Below are positions 1 to 9,008 of a stretch of DNA of 64,000 nucleotides, piece after piece; the first letter of the stretch is position 1, and the number at the start of each line of letters is the position of its first letter. The notes below the pieces were generated by a model. That model saw only the letters and a list, made by a program, of their open reading frames with translations, was not told where the DNA came from and ran no database searches. This DNA is from an uncultured Bacteroidota bacterium (lineage in GTDB: Bacteria > Bacteroidota > Bacteroidia > Flavobacteriales > Flavobacteriaceae). A program made the translations under genes and the position numbers. Location of the stretch: positions 1 through 64,000 of the forward strand of contig CACASE010000007.1 of the NCBI GenBank assembly GCA_902535165.1, written 5' to 3'.

Positions 1-514
1 CTTCTTCAGCAGCGGGAGCTTCTTCAGCAGCAGGTGCTTCTTCAACAGCTTCAGCTTCCAAAGCTGCTTGTTCAGCAGCTAACTTTCTTTTTTCACTAGC
101 TTCCTTTTCAAGTTCTAAATCTTTTTTCTTCTTATCAGCAGCATCTTTTTCAAGCTTAGATAGTTTGTCTTGAGCTCTTTTGCCTGCATCTTTTAACCAT
201 TCATCAAACTTTTTATCAGCATCTTCTTGAGAAATTGCACCTTTTTTTACTCCATTTAAAAGATGATTCTTTAATAGCGCACCCTCTTTTGAAATGATAT
301 TTCTAGCTGTATCAGATGGTTGAGCACCAAATTGAATCCATTTAACGGTTGCATCAACATCTAATGATACAATTGGTGGATTTACATTTGGATTGTATGT
401 ACCTAATTTTTCTAAATATTTACCGTCTCTTTTAGATCTTGAGTCGGCTGCGACGATCCAGTAAAAAGGTTTTCCTTTTTTACCATGTCTTTGAAGTCTA
501 ATTCTTACTGCCAT
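1..514 (-). CDS. rpsP: 30S ribosomal protein S16 with long Ala/Glu/Lys-rich C-terminal extension (partial, runs off window)
   Basis: Reverse-strand translation starts MAVRIRLQRHGKKGKPFYWIVAADSRSKRDGKYLEKLGTYNPNVNPP..., the S16 signature; then a low-complexity K/E/A tail to the window edge. Confidence 0.95.
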   Translation of the reverse strand, partial: MAVRIRLQRHGKKGKPFYWIVAADSRSKRDGKYLEKLGTYNPNVNPPIVSLDVDATVKWIQFGAQPSDTARNIISKEGALLKNHLLNGVKKGAISQEDADKKFDEWLKDAGKRAQDKLSKLEKDAADKKKKDLELEKEASEKRKLAAEQAALEAEAVEEAPAAEEAPAAEE

Positions 515-653
515 AATTATTAATTTTTGAGGTTCGAAACCACTTTTATTAATGAGGAGCAAAAATAATTTAATTTCTTAAAAAACCAATAATAATTAAT
601 TTTTTTTTAAAGCATAAAAAATCAAAAAAATCTTTATTTTCATTAGCTATATC

Positions 654-2870
654 ATGTTTTTAATTTTTGATACTGAAACAACTGGATTACCAAAAAAATG
701 GAATGCTCCACTATCTGATTCTCAAAATTGGCCTAGATGTATTCAACTTGCCTGGCAACTTCATGATAATAAAGGAAAATTAATCAATAACAATAGTTGT
801 TTGATCAAACCAGATGGTTTTGATATTCCTTTTGAATCTCAGAAAGTTCATGGAATATCTACTGACCTTGCTAAAAATATTGGTCTTAATCTAGATCAGG
901 TCATCAAGTCTTTCTTGGAAGATTTAAAGAGAACTAAATATTTAGTGGGACACAATGTAAAATTTGACATAAATATAATTGGAGCTGAGCTTTACAGACT
1001 TGGTATTTCATCAAATTTGAGTGAACTTAAAGTGCTGGATACATGTACTGAGTCAACTGCAAATTTATGTAAAATTAAAGGTGGAAAATCTGGAAAGTTT
1101 AAATTCCCAACCTTAGTTGAATTATATGATTTTATTTATAAGGAATCATTCACTCAGGCACATAATGCTTCTGCTGATGTTGAAGCAACTGCAAGATCAT
1201 TTTTTGAATTAGTAAGAACAAATATTTTTTCAATAAACGACTTTGAAGATTTTGAATCTGTTAAGAATTCTTTAAATAAAGAACACAAAGCCAAAATTCC
1301 ACCATATGGTATTAATCATTTGAACTTAAAGAATGAATCAAAAAAAATTAAAGATTCAATCGATGATAAAAATATAATTTCAAACGAATTATCTGACATA
1401 AATATGTCTGATAATACATTTGTACATCTTCACAATAATTCTCAGTTCTCAGTTTTACAATCTACCTCTAGAATAGCAGACTTAGTAAAAAAAACTGCAG
1501 AGCTTAATATGTCAGCAGTTGCTCTTACTGATAAAGCAAACATGATGGGAGCTTTTCATTTTTATAGGTCAATAAGAAAACATAATGAGGATGACCAAAA
1601 TCAACATAAACAAATTAAGCCCATAATAGGGTGCGAGTTAAATGTTTGCGAAGACCACACAGATAGGACACACAGAGATGATGGATATCAAACAGTATTT
1701 TTAGCTAAAAATAAAACAGGCTATCAGAATCTAATTAAAATGTGTTCTTTGGGCCATACTGAAGGATTTTACTACGTCCCAAGAATTGATAAAAAAATAG
1801 TCGAAAATTTTAAAGATGGATTAATTGTACTTTCTGGCGATAAATATGGTGAAGTTTCAAATAAAATCTTGAATGTTGGAGAGAATCAAGCTGAAGATGC
1901 TCTGAAATGGTGGAAATCAATTTTTAAGGATGATTATTACCTTGAGTTAAACAGACATGGAGAGGAAGAAGATGAAATAGTCAATAAAGTTTTATTGAAA
2001 TTTTCAAAAAATTATTCTGTAAAAGTTGTTGCAACAAATACTTCAAAATACATAAATAAAGAAGATGCAAATGCCCATGACATTCTTCTTTGTGTTAAAG
2101 ATGGAGAAAAACAATCCACTCCAATAGGTAAAGGAAGAAATTTTAGATATGGTTTAAAAAATCAGGAATATTATTTCAAAAGTTCTGATGAAATGAATAA
2201 ACTTTTTAACGATATTCCTGAGGCAATCGCTAATATTAAAGAAATTGTAGAAAAAGTAGATTTTTACGATTTAAACAGGGATGTATTACTGCCTAAATTT
2301 ACGATTCCAAATGATTTTAGTCCAAATACTAATGATATTGAAAATGAGTATTTAAAACATATAACTTATTTAGGTGCAAAAAAAGTTTATCAAAAAATTG
2401 ATGATAGTTTAAAAGAAAAAATTGATTTTGAATTATCAGTGATAAAAAATTCAGGTTATCCAGGATATTTTCTCATTGTTCAAGATTTGATAAATGCAGC
2501 TCGAGAAATGGGAGTTTCTGTTGGACCTGGAAGAGGATCAGTTGCAGGATCTATTGTTGCATATGCACTCGGAATTACCAAAATAGATCCAATCAAATAT
2601 GATTTACTTTTTGAAAGATTTTTAAATCCAGACAGAGTTAGTATGCCTGATATTGATATTGATTTTGATGATGAAGGTAGATCTAAAGTTATTGATTATG
2701 TAATTGAAAAATATGGAGCCAAGCAAGTTGCGCAAATAATTACTTATGGAAAAATGGCAGCTAAATCATCAATCAGAGATACTGCAAGGGTATTAGACTT
2801 GTCTTTAGGCGATGCTGACTTTTTAGCTAAACTAGTTCCCAATAATAAAAAATTATCAGACATTTTTTAA
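654..2870 (+). CDS. dnaE: DNA polymerase III alpha subunit, N-terminal part: DnaQ-like 3'-5' exonuclease plus PHP plus start of polymerase domain; interrupted by a frameshift at 2870
   Basis: FDTETTG, HNVKFDI and HNASADVEAT exonuclease motifs; PHP FVHLHNNSQFSVLQ; GPGRGSVAGSIVAYALGIT and MPDIDIDFDDEGR polymerase motifs. Confidence 0.93.
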   Translation: MFLIFDTETTGLPKKWNAPLSDSQNWPRCIQLAWQLHDNKGKLINNNSCLIKPDGFDIPFESQKVHGISTDLAKNIGLNLDQVIKSFLEDLKRTKYLVGHNVKFDINIIGAELYRLGISSNLSELKVLDTCTESTANLCKIKGGKSGKFKFPTLVELYDFIYKESFTQAHNASADVEATARSFFELVRTNIFSINDFEDFESVKNSLNKEHKAKIPPYGINHLNLKNESKKIKDSIDDKNIISNELSDINMSDNTFVHLHNNSQFSVLQSTSRIADLVKKTAELNMSAVALTDKANMMGAFHFYRSIRKHNEDDQNQHKQIKPIIGCELNVCEDHTDRTHRDDGYQTVFLAKNKTGYQNLIKMCSLGHTEGFYYVPRIDKKIVENFKDGLIVLSGDKYGEVSNKILNVGENQAEDALKWWKSIFKDDYYLELNRHGEEEDEIVNKVLLKFSKNYSVKVVATNTSKYINKEDANAHDILLCVKDGEKQSTPIGKGRNFRYGLKNQEYYFKSSDEMNKLFNDIPEAIANIKEIVEKVDFYDLNRDVLLPKFTIPNDFSPNTNDIENEYLKHITYLGAKKVYQKIDDSLKEKIDFELSVIKNSGYPGYFLIVQDLINAAREMGVSVGPGRGSVAGSIVAYALGITKIDPIKYDLLFERFLNPDRVSMPDIDIDFDDEGRSKVIDYVIEKYGAKQVAQIITYGKMAAKSSIRDTARVLDLSLGDADFLAKLVPNNKKLSDIF

Positions 2871-2886
2871 TTCAGATAAAAAGAAA

Positions 2887-4968
2887 TTGAGTAGTGATTT
2901 AAGATCCGATGACTATTCGAATGCAATTGAACTCAAAAGTCTTGCTGAAGGTGATGACCTTCAAGCCGAAACTATAAATCAAGCGAGAGTAATTGAAGGA
3001 AGTTTAAGAAATGTTGGTGTTCATGCTTGTGGTGTAATCATTACACCTGATGATTTGACTGAATTTGTTCCAATTGCTATAGCAAAAGATTCATCCTTAG
3101 CTGTGACTCAGTATGATAACTCTGTTGTTGAAAGTGCAGGTCTATTAAAAATGGATTTTCTAGGATTGAAGACATTGACTTTGATAAAAGATACAATAAA
3201 GCTTGTAAAATATAGACATCAGAAACAGATTGACATTGATAATATCCCCCTTGACGATAAAAAAACATATGAGCTTTTTCAAAGAGGAGATACAGTTGGA
3301 ATTTTTCAATATGAAAGTTTGGGTATGCAGAAATATTTGAGAGATCTAAAACCTACAATATTTGAAGATTTAATTGCAATGAATGCATTGTATAGACCAG
3401 GTCCACTTGAGTATATTCCATCATTTGTTAGAAGAAAGAATGGTCAAGAAAAAATTCAATATGATATTCCAGAAATGGAGAACTATTTAAAGGAGACATA
3501 TGGAATTACAGTTTATCAAGAACAAGTGATGCAGCTCTCCCAAAAGCTTGCAGATTTTTCAAAGGGTGATGCAGACTTGTTGAGAAAAGCGATGGGAAAA
3601 AAGATTTTTTCTTTACTTGAAAAGCTCAAGCCAAAATTTATTAATGGAGGAATTAACAATGGTTATGACAAGGAAATTTTAGAGAAGATATGGAAAGATT
3701 GGGAGGCTTTTGCATCATACGCTTTTAATAAATCACATTCAACATGTTATGCTTTAATTGCTTACCAAACAGCATATTTAAAAGCTCACTATCCAGCTGA
3801 GTACATGGCTGCTGTTTTGTCTAATAACATGAACGATATTAAACAAGTAAGCTTCTTTATGGAAGAGTGTAAGCATATGGATATTAATGTTTTAGGACCT
3901 GACATCAACGAATCTTATTACAAGTTTACTGTAAATGATGACAACGCAATTAGATTTGGAATGGGCGCTGTTAAAGGAGTAGGGGAAAATGCTGTCTCAG
4001 CGATTATTGAGTCAAGAAAAGAGTCTAAGTATAAATCGATATTCGATTTTGCTAAACGTGTAGATTTAAGATCTGCTAATAAAAAGGCGTTTGATAGCTT
4101 AGTTTTGGCTGGAGCATTTGATTCTGTAGATTCAGCGCATAGAGCTCAGTATTTTTTTGAAAATCAAGAAGGTCAAACATTTATTGAAAAAGCAATAAGA
4201 TTTGGATCAAAATATCAGGAAAAAAAGAATTCAGCACAAACTAATTTATTTGCAGATTTTGGAGAATTGAATTTAGTTGAACCAGAATTCCCAGTTTGTG
4301 AAAATTGGTCTAAACTCAATCAACTAAAAAAAGAAAAAGATGTAATTGGTATATATATAAGTGGTCATCCATTGGATGATTATATGGATAGCGTAAAATT
4401 TTTCTCAAATATAAAGTTAAATGATCTTAAAAATTTAAATCCACTTGTTGATAAAGAAGTAAGAATTGCAGGTATTATTGGGGAGGTAGAACATAAAATA
4501 TCAAAAAATGGAAAAGGTTGGGCAACATTTATACTAGAGGATTATTATGAGTCCTATGAGCTAAGAATTTTTGGTGAAGATTATTTAAAGTTTAAACATT
4601 TTTTGAATGAAAATAATTTTGTTTGTATTAAAATGTTTGTGAAAGAAGGCTGGAAAAATAGAGAAAGTGGAAGAATAGGTGACCCTCGAATTCAATACTT
4701 AAGTTTTCATCAATTACAAGACAGTCTGTCTAGCAATGCAAAAAGGATTATAGTTAAACTTGATGCACACTTGCTAGAGAAAAATCATATTAAGTTTTTT
4801 AAAGATATTTTCAAAAAACACAAAGGAGACCAAGAAATCATTTTTAATGTTTTGGGTAATGGTGATGGTTTAAGGCTAAATCTGTCATCATCTAAAAATA
4901 AAGTTATGATATCAGAGAAGCTTCTAAAAACTTTAAAACAAAATAAATTTGATTTTATATTAAATTAA
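2887..4968 (+). CDS. dnaE: DNA polymerase III alpha subunit, C-terminal part (continuation of the same gene in another frame; annotated TTG start is probably artificial)
   Basis: GVHACGVIITPDDLTEFVPIA, AMNALYRPGPLEYIPSFVRRK, FNKSHSTCYALIAYQTAYLKAHYPAEYMAAVLS; joins in register with the upstream ORF if one T is skipped. Confidence 0.93.
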   Translation: MSSDLRSDDYSNAIELKSLAEGDDLQAETINQARVIEGSLRNVGVHACGVIITPDDLTEFVPIAIAKDSSLAVTQYDNSVVESAGLLKMDFLGLKTLTLIKDTIKLVKYRHQKQIDIDNIPLDDKKTYELFQRGDTVGIFQYESLGMQKYLRDLKPTIFEDLIAMNALYRPGPLEYIPSFVRRKNGQEKIQYDIPEMENYLKETYGITVYQEQVMQLSQKLADFSKGDADLLRKAMGKKIFSLLEKLKPKFINGGINNGYDKEILEKIWKDWEAFASYAFNKSHSTCYALIAYQTAYLKAHYPAEYMAAVLSNNMNDIKQVSFFMEECKHMDINVLGPDINESYYKFTVNDDNAIRFGMGAVKGVGENAVSAIIESRKESKYKSIFDFAKRVDLRSANKKAFDSLVLAGAFDSVDSAHRAQYFFENQEGQTFIEKAIRFGSKYQEKKNSAQTNLFADFGELNLVEPEFPVCENWSKLNQLKKEKDVIGIYISGHPLDDYMDSVKFFSNIKLNDLKNLNPLVDKEVRIAGIIGEVEHKISKNGKGWATFILEDYYESYELRIFGEDYLKFKHFLNENNFVCIKMFVKEGWKNRESGRIGDPRIQYLSFHQLQDSLSSNAKRIIVKLDAHLLEKNHIKFFKDIFKKHKGDQEIIFNVLGNGDGLRLNLSSSKNKVMISEKLLKTLKQNKFDFILN

Positions 4969-4984
4969 ATTAAAATATTTTTTA

Positions 4985-5007
4985 TTTGAAAATATAAATT
5001 AAATTTG
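4985..5007 (+). promoter_or_regulatory. Putative Bacteroidota promoter (-7 TAAATTTG at 5000-5007) for trxA; upstream TTTG present but with short spacing
   Basis: Match to TANNTTTG, 20 nt upstream of the trxA ATG. Confidence 0.4.
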
Positions 5008-5026
5008 GACTCTAATTTATAAAACT

Positions 5027-5344
5027 ATGGCATTAGAAATCACAGACGCTAATTTTGAAGAGTTAGTTTTAAAATCAGATAAGCCCGTATTAATCGATTT
5101 TTGGGCAGAGTGGTGTGGACCATGTAGAATGTTAGGACCCATAATTGAAGAGCTTAGTACTGAATTTAAAGATAAAGCAGTTATTGGAAAAGTTGATGTT
5201 GATTCACATCAGCAATTTGCAGCTCAATTTGGAGTAAGAAATATTCCTACTGTTTTAGTTTTTAATAAAGGAGAATTAGTAAATAGACAAGTTGGTGTAG
5301 CTCAAAAAAATGTTTACGCTGATTTTTTAAATCCTTTGATTTGA
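5027..5344 (+). CDS. trxA: Thioredoxin
   Basis: FWAEWCGPCRMLGP active site, NIPTVLVFNKGE. Confidence 0.96.
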   Translation: MALEITDANFEELVLKSDKPVLIDFWAEWCGPCRMLGPIIEELSTEFKDKAVIGKVDVDSHQQFAAQFGVRNIPTVLVFNKGELVNRQVGVAQKNVYADFLNPLI

Positions 5345-5353
5345 TAAAGTATT

Positions 5354-5427
5354 GGTCTGGTAGTTCAGCTGGTTAGAATACATGCCTGTCACGCATGGGG
5401 TCGCGGGTTCGAGTCCCGTCCAGACCG
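5354..5427 (+). tRNA. tRNA-Asp (anticodon GTC)
   Basis: Acceptor GGTCTGG/CCAGACC, anticodon loop ctGTCac in catgc/gcatg stem, GGTTCGAGTCC T-arm. Confidence 0.97.
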
Positions 5428-5428
5428 C

Positions 5429-5455
5429 AAAACCCTCATTTTGAGGGTTTTTTTA
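5429..5455 (+). terminator. Intrinsic terminator after tRNA-Asp
   Basis: AAACCCTCA-tt-TTGAGGGTTTTTTT hairpin plus T-tract. Confidence 0.9.
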
Positions 5456-5486
5456 TATTTATATTTGAATCAATAAAACAATAATT

Positions 5487-6521
5487 ATGAAAAAAAATAA
5501 TAACTGGATTTTACCCGTAGCTTTTATAATTTTTATAATATTTTGGAAATTTATCTCAGATGAACAACCAACTCCAAATCCAAAAATCGAAATTTACAAT
5601 AGTTCAATTGAATCAATAATTGATGTCAGCTCAGAAATTGAAGTTTTAGCAGATTCGATATCATTACCCGAGGGACCTGTTTGGGATAGTAATTCAAAAT
5701 CCTTGCTCTTTGTTGATGTAATGGGTAACAAATTATATAAATGGAATGAAACGGAAGGTGCTTCCGAATATATATCACCAAGTGGAAACACAGGGTATGC
5801 TCCTAATGTTGATTTTGGACTATTAGGTGCAAATGGACTTGCAATTAATTCAAATGGAGATATAGTTGTTTGTCAGCATGGAGACAGGCGAGTAGCATTA
5901 ATTGAGAACTCACCTTCTACAAATCCAAATTTTGTCACAGTTGTGGATAATTTTGAAGGGAAAAAATTTAATAGCCCTAATGATTTAGTTTATGCAAGTG
6001 ATGGGTCTTTTTACTTTACGGATCCAGCATTTGGTTTTTTTAACCTACAAACTTTTCAATTTGTGGAAGATGAAATAAAGAAGTTAGACTTTAATGGAGT
6101 ATATAATTTTAATCCAAGTGATAATAAACTTTCTTTAATAACTAAAGAAATTGATTTGCCAAATGGACTTGGTCTTTCACCAGACAATAAAACCTTGTAT
6201 GTTAATAAGATGTCGTTATTGGATGGGAATCCAAGAATTATTTCTTTAAATCTTGAGACAAATGAATCAAGTATTTTATTTGACGGAAAAGATTTATCTG
6301 AAAGTTATGAAGGTAATTTTGATGGTATGACTGTTCATTCCTCTGGAAATATTTTCACGTCTGGTCCCGGTGGACTTTTAGTCATTTCGCCTGAAGGAGA
6401 TTTAATGGCTAAAATTGATTTTGGACATTTAACCAATGCAACATTTGATGATGATGAGTCTTATTTATATGTAACTGGGTTTGTCAATAATCCAAAAGTA
6501 TATAGAATCAAGCTCAATTAA
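5487..6521 (+). CDS. SMP-30/gluconolactonase/LRE family protein (membrane-anchored or exported)
   Basis: EGPVWDSNSKSLLFVDV, NSPNDLVYASDGSFYFTDPAFG, LPNGLGLSPDNKTLYV. Confidence 0.88.
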   Translation: MKKNNNWILPVAFIIFIIFWKFISDEQPTPNPKIEIYNSSIESIIDVSSEIEVLADSISLPEGPVWDSNSKSLLFVDVMGNKLYKWNETEGASEYISPSGNTGYAPNVDFGLLGANGLAINSNGDIVVCQHGDRRVALIENSPSTNPNFVTVVDNFEGKKFNSPNDLVYASDGSFYFTDPAFGFFNLQTFQFVEDEIKKLDFNGVYNFNPSDNKLSLITKEIDLPNGLGLSPDNKTLYVNKMSLLDGNPRIISLNLETNESSILFDGKDLSESYEGNFDGMTVHSSGNIFTSGPGGLLVISPEGDLMAKIDFGHLTNATFDDDESYLYVTGFVNNPKVYRIKLN

Positions 6522-6530
6522 TTAACTATT

Positions 6531-7943
6531 ATGGTAAGGATTTTTATCATTTTTCTTTGTTTTCTGATAAGTTCATGTGATAACAAAAAAAAGTCTGATT
6601 ACCCTAATATTATATTAGTTATGACTGATGATCAAGGATGGGGTCAAACGGGCTATTATAAACATCCTATTTTGAAGACACCAAATTTGGATGCTATGGC
6701 AAAAAATGGATTACGCTTTGATAGATTTTATGCTGGAGCTCCTCAATGTTCGCCTACTAGAGCAAGTGTTCTAACTGGAAGAAATAATGATAGAACTGGT
6801 GTTTTTTATCATGGATATTATTTAAACAAAAATGAAAAAACGATAGCACAGGAGCTAAAAAAAATTGGATATTCTAACGGTCATTTTGGTAAGTGGCATT
6901 TAAATGGAATTCGAGGACCTGGCGTACCAATTTTTGAAGATGATGAATATGGTCCTGGTGAATTTGGGTTTGATAAATGGTTAAGTGTAACTAATTTTTT
7001 TGACATTAATCCCATTTTAGCAGATAATGGAAATATTTCCGAGTTTAAAGGAACCTCATCAGAAATAATTGTAAATAATGCATTAGAATTTATTGAAAAA
7101 AATATAAATGATAATAAACCTTCCTTTGCTGTAATATGGGACGGTTCTCCTCATGATCCCTTTGTTGCTACTAAAGATGATAAAAAAGACTTTAAAGATT
7201 TAGATAAGAATAGCAGGAATCATTATGGGGAAATGGTCGCATTTGATAGAAGTATTGGAATTTTGAGAAAGAAAATAAATGAACTTGGTATTTCTGATAA
7301 TACAATTATATGGTATTGTAGTGATAACGGAGGATTAAAAAACATTTCACCATCTACTGTTGGTAATTTAAGAGGAGGTAAAAATACAATGTGGGAGGGA
7401 GGATTAAGAGTTCCTGGAATCATTGAGTGGCCTGAAAAAATTAATCCAGGTATCACTAAATACCCAGTATCTACAATGGATATTTTTCCAACAATTTTAG
7501 AGATTGTTGGATTATTTCCTAATTACAAAAAATTAAATTTGGATGGTAAAAGCATCACAAACCTTTTCGAAGACAAAAACCAAAAAAGAAGTTTAAAAAT
7601 CCCATTTAGGCATGACAATAGAGGAGCACTAATTGATAATAATATTAAACTCATTGTTCATGATATTGAAAAACTTGACTTTGAGCTTTATGACTTATCT
7701 AAAGATCCCACTGAATCTAACAATATTGCAGATAGCAATCCACAATTATTCCAATCAATGAAAAATGAATTTATTATGTGGAGTAAATCTGTTGAAAATG
7801 AAATAAATCAAATGAAAATTAATGACCCTAAGTATTGGGTTGCAATGGATAATTATATAAGATATTTTGAGGATTGGGTCGATAGGCCTGAATACACAAA
7901 ATGGATTGTAAGAGCCTTAAAAAATGAAGGACCAGGTTATTAA
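6531..7943 (+). CDS. Sulfatase (Cys-type, lipoprotein-like N-terminus)
   Basis: NIILVMTDDQGWGQTGYY, CSPTRASVLTGR formylglycine motif, GKWHLNG, SDNGGLK. Confidence 0.93.
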   Translation: MVRIFIIFLCFLISSCDNKKKSDYPNIILVMTDDQGWGQTGYYKHPILKTPNLDAMAKNGLRFDRFYAGAPQCSPTRASVLTGRNNDRTGVFYHGYYLNKNEKTIAQELKKIGYSNGHFGKWHLNGIRGPGVPIFEDDEYGPGEFGFDKWLSVTNFFDINPILADNGNISEFKGTSSEIIVNNALEFIEKNINDNKPSFAVIWDGSPHDPFVATKDDKKDFKDLDKNSRNHYGEMVAFDRSIGILRKKINELGISDNTIIWYCSDNGGLKNISPSTVGNLRGGKNTMWEGGLRVPGIIEWPEKINPGITKYPVSTMDIFPTILEIVGLFPNYKKLNLDGKSITNLFEDKNQKRSLKIPFRHDNRGALIDNNIKLIVHDIEKLDFELYDLSKDPTESNNIADSNPQLFQSMKNEFIMWSKSVENEINQMKINDPKYWVAMDNYIRYFEDWVDRPEYTKWIVRALKNEGPGY

Positions 7944-7951
7944 AATTTGGA

Positions 7952-8872
7952 TTATCTTATTTTAAATTTAGTTACAACAATTCCATGATCTGATGGATAT
8001 AGAATCTCCTTATCATTAATTTTAAGTGGTTCATTAAAAAATGTCATGTAAGACTCAGATTCAATAGCTTTTATTCCTCCTCCTTTGTAAAAAATATAAT
8101 CGATACGATGTGAATCATTTCTTGTTTTATTATCCCATGTGATACCAGGTTTTTTTAGTGGATTTGGATTTTTTTCTCTAAATGAATCTGAAAAACCCAA
8201 ATCTTCAAAAATTTTTGTTGCGTACCATGGCACGACTAAATCATTATGGATTTTTTTTGTTTTTTTATTCCAGTCAAGGTGTGAGGGACTATTCATATCT
8301 CCACCAACAATAATAGGTATCGAATCGGATTGAGAACCATATTTTTTAAAATATGGTAGAACCCTTTGAATCATTTTATATCTGTGTTCTGTTTTTTCCC
8401 ACTCCAAAAGTTCTTCTGATGTTTTTCCCATTTTTTCGGGTTCATTATTCCAAGGTAAATAATGAAACCAATTTGAAAAAAAATTCATTTTGGTTCCGTG
8501 AACAATAATTTCAGTTCCACCAAGAAAAAAAGGAAAGTCCGTATCAATTCTTTCACCAAATGGAAACTTTGAGAAAACAGACAAATTAACTGATTTATCA
8601 TTTAATGCTGTATCCTTTGATGCAATAAGATGAAAGTTATAACCAAGTTCATTTGATATATAAGGTCCTGAACCATATGTTTCAACCATTAGAATAATAT
8701 CTGGATTAATTTCCCTTACTATTTTAACAACATTTTGTTGACCATTTTCAATATCATTACCCCCATGAAGAATATTCCATGCCATCACTTTAAAAGTTTC
8801 TTTTTGTGCATAAAAATCGCTGCAAAATAGCGATGCTGATATTAATATTATTATTCTTATTGTAGTAGTCAC
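7952..8872 (-). CDS. Endonuclease/exonuclease/phosphatase family protein, exported
   Basis: FKVMAWNILHGG, VGGDMNSPSHLDW, RIDYIFYKG, SDHGIVVTKF. Confidence 0.88.
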   Translation of the reverse strand: MTTTIRIIILISASLFCSDFYAQKETFKVMAWNILHGGNDIENGQQNVVKIVREINPDIILMVETYGSGPYISNELGYNFHLIASKDTALNDKSVNLSVFSKFPFGERIDTDFPFFLGGTEIIVHGTKMNFFSNWFHYLPWNNEPEKMGKTSEELLEWEKTEHRYKMIQRVLPYFKKYGSQSDSIPIIVGGDMNSPSHLDWNKKTKKIHNDLVVPWYATKIFEDLGFSDSFREKNPNPLKKPGITWDNKTRNDSHRIDYIFYKGGGIKAIESESYMTFFNEPLKINDKEILYPSDHGIVVTKFKIR

Positions 8873-8918
8873 TTATTAAACTAAAATATTAACTAAATCA
8901 ATTAAAAAAAAATAATTG

Positions 8919-8926
8919 TACATTTG
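8919..8926 (+). promoter_or_regulatory. Putative -7 element TACATTTG of a small RNA; lies in inverted repeat GTACA-TT-TGTAC (8918-8929)
   Basis: TANNTTTG match in a 136-nt intergenic gap; no clear -33 TTG. Confidence 0.4.
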
Positions 8927-8932
8927 TACTGT

Positions 8933-9007
8933 TGTGTAATCTTGGTTTAATCACCAAGGGTTTGTAGAAACCAATGAGAAGCTTTCCAATAGGGGAGCTT
9001 TTTTTAT
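8933..9007 (+). ncRNA. Candidate small RNA ending in a strong plus-strand intrinsic terminator
   Basis: CTTGGT(8941-46)/ACCAAG(8953-58); GGTTT(8959-63)/AAACC(8968-72); terminator AAGCTTTCC-AATA-GGGGAGCTT plus T7 (8979-9007). Two G-U pairs in the terminator stem fit only the plus-strand RNA. Not 3' of any plus-strand gene. Confidence 0.5.
8979..9007 (+). terminator. Intrinsic terminator of candidate small RNA
   Basis: AAGCTTTCC AATA GGGGAGCTT TTTTTTA. Confidence 0.8.
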
Positions 9008-9008
9008 T

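Noticed and set aside
3077-3268. 63-aa minus-strand ORF inside dnaE
   Set aside because: Fully antisense to a strongly conserved polymerase segment; no independent coding signal
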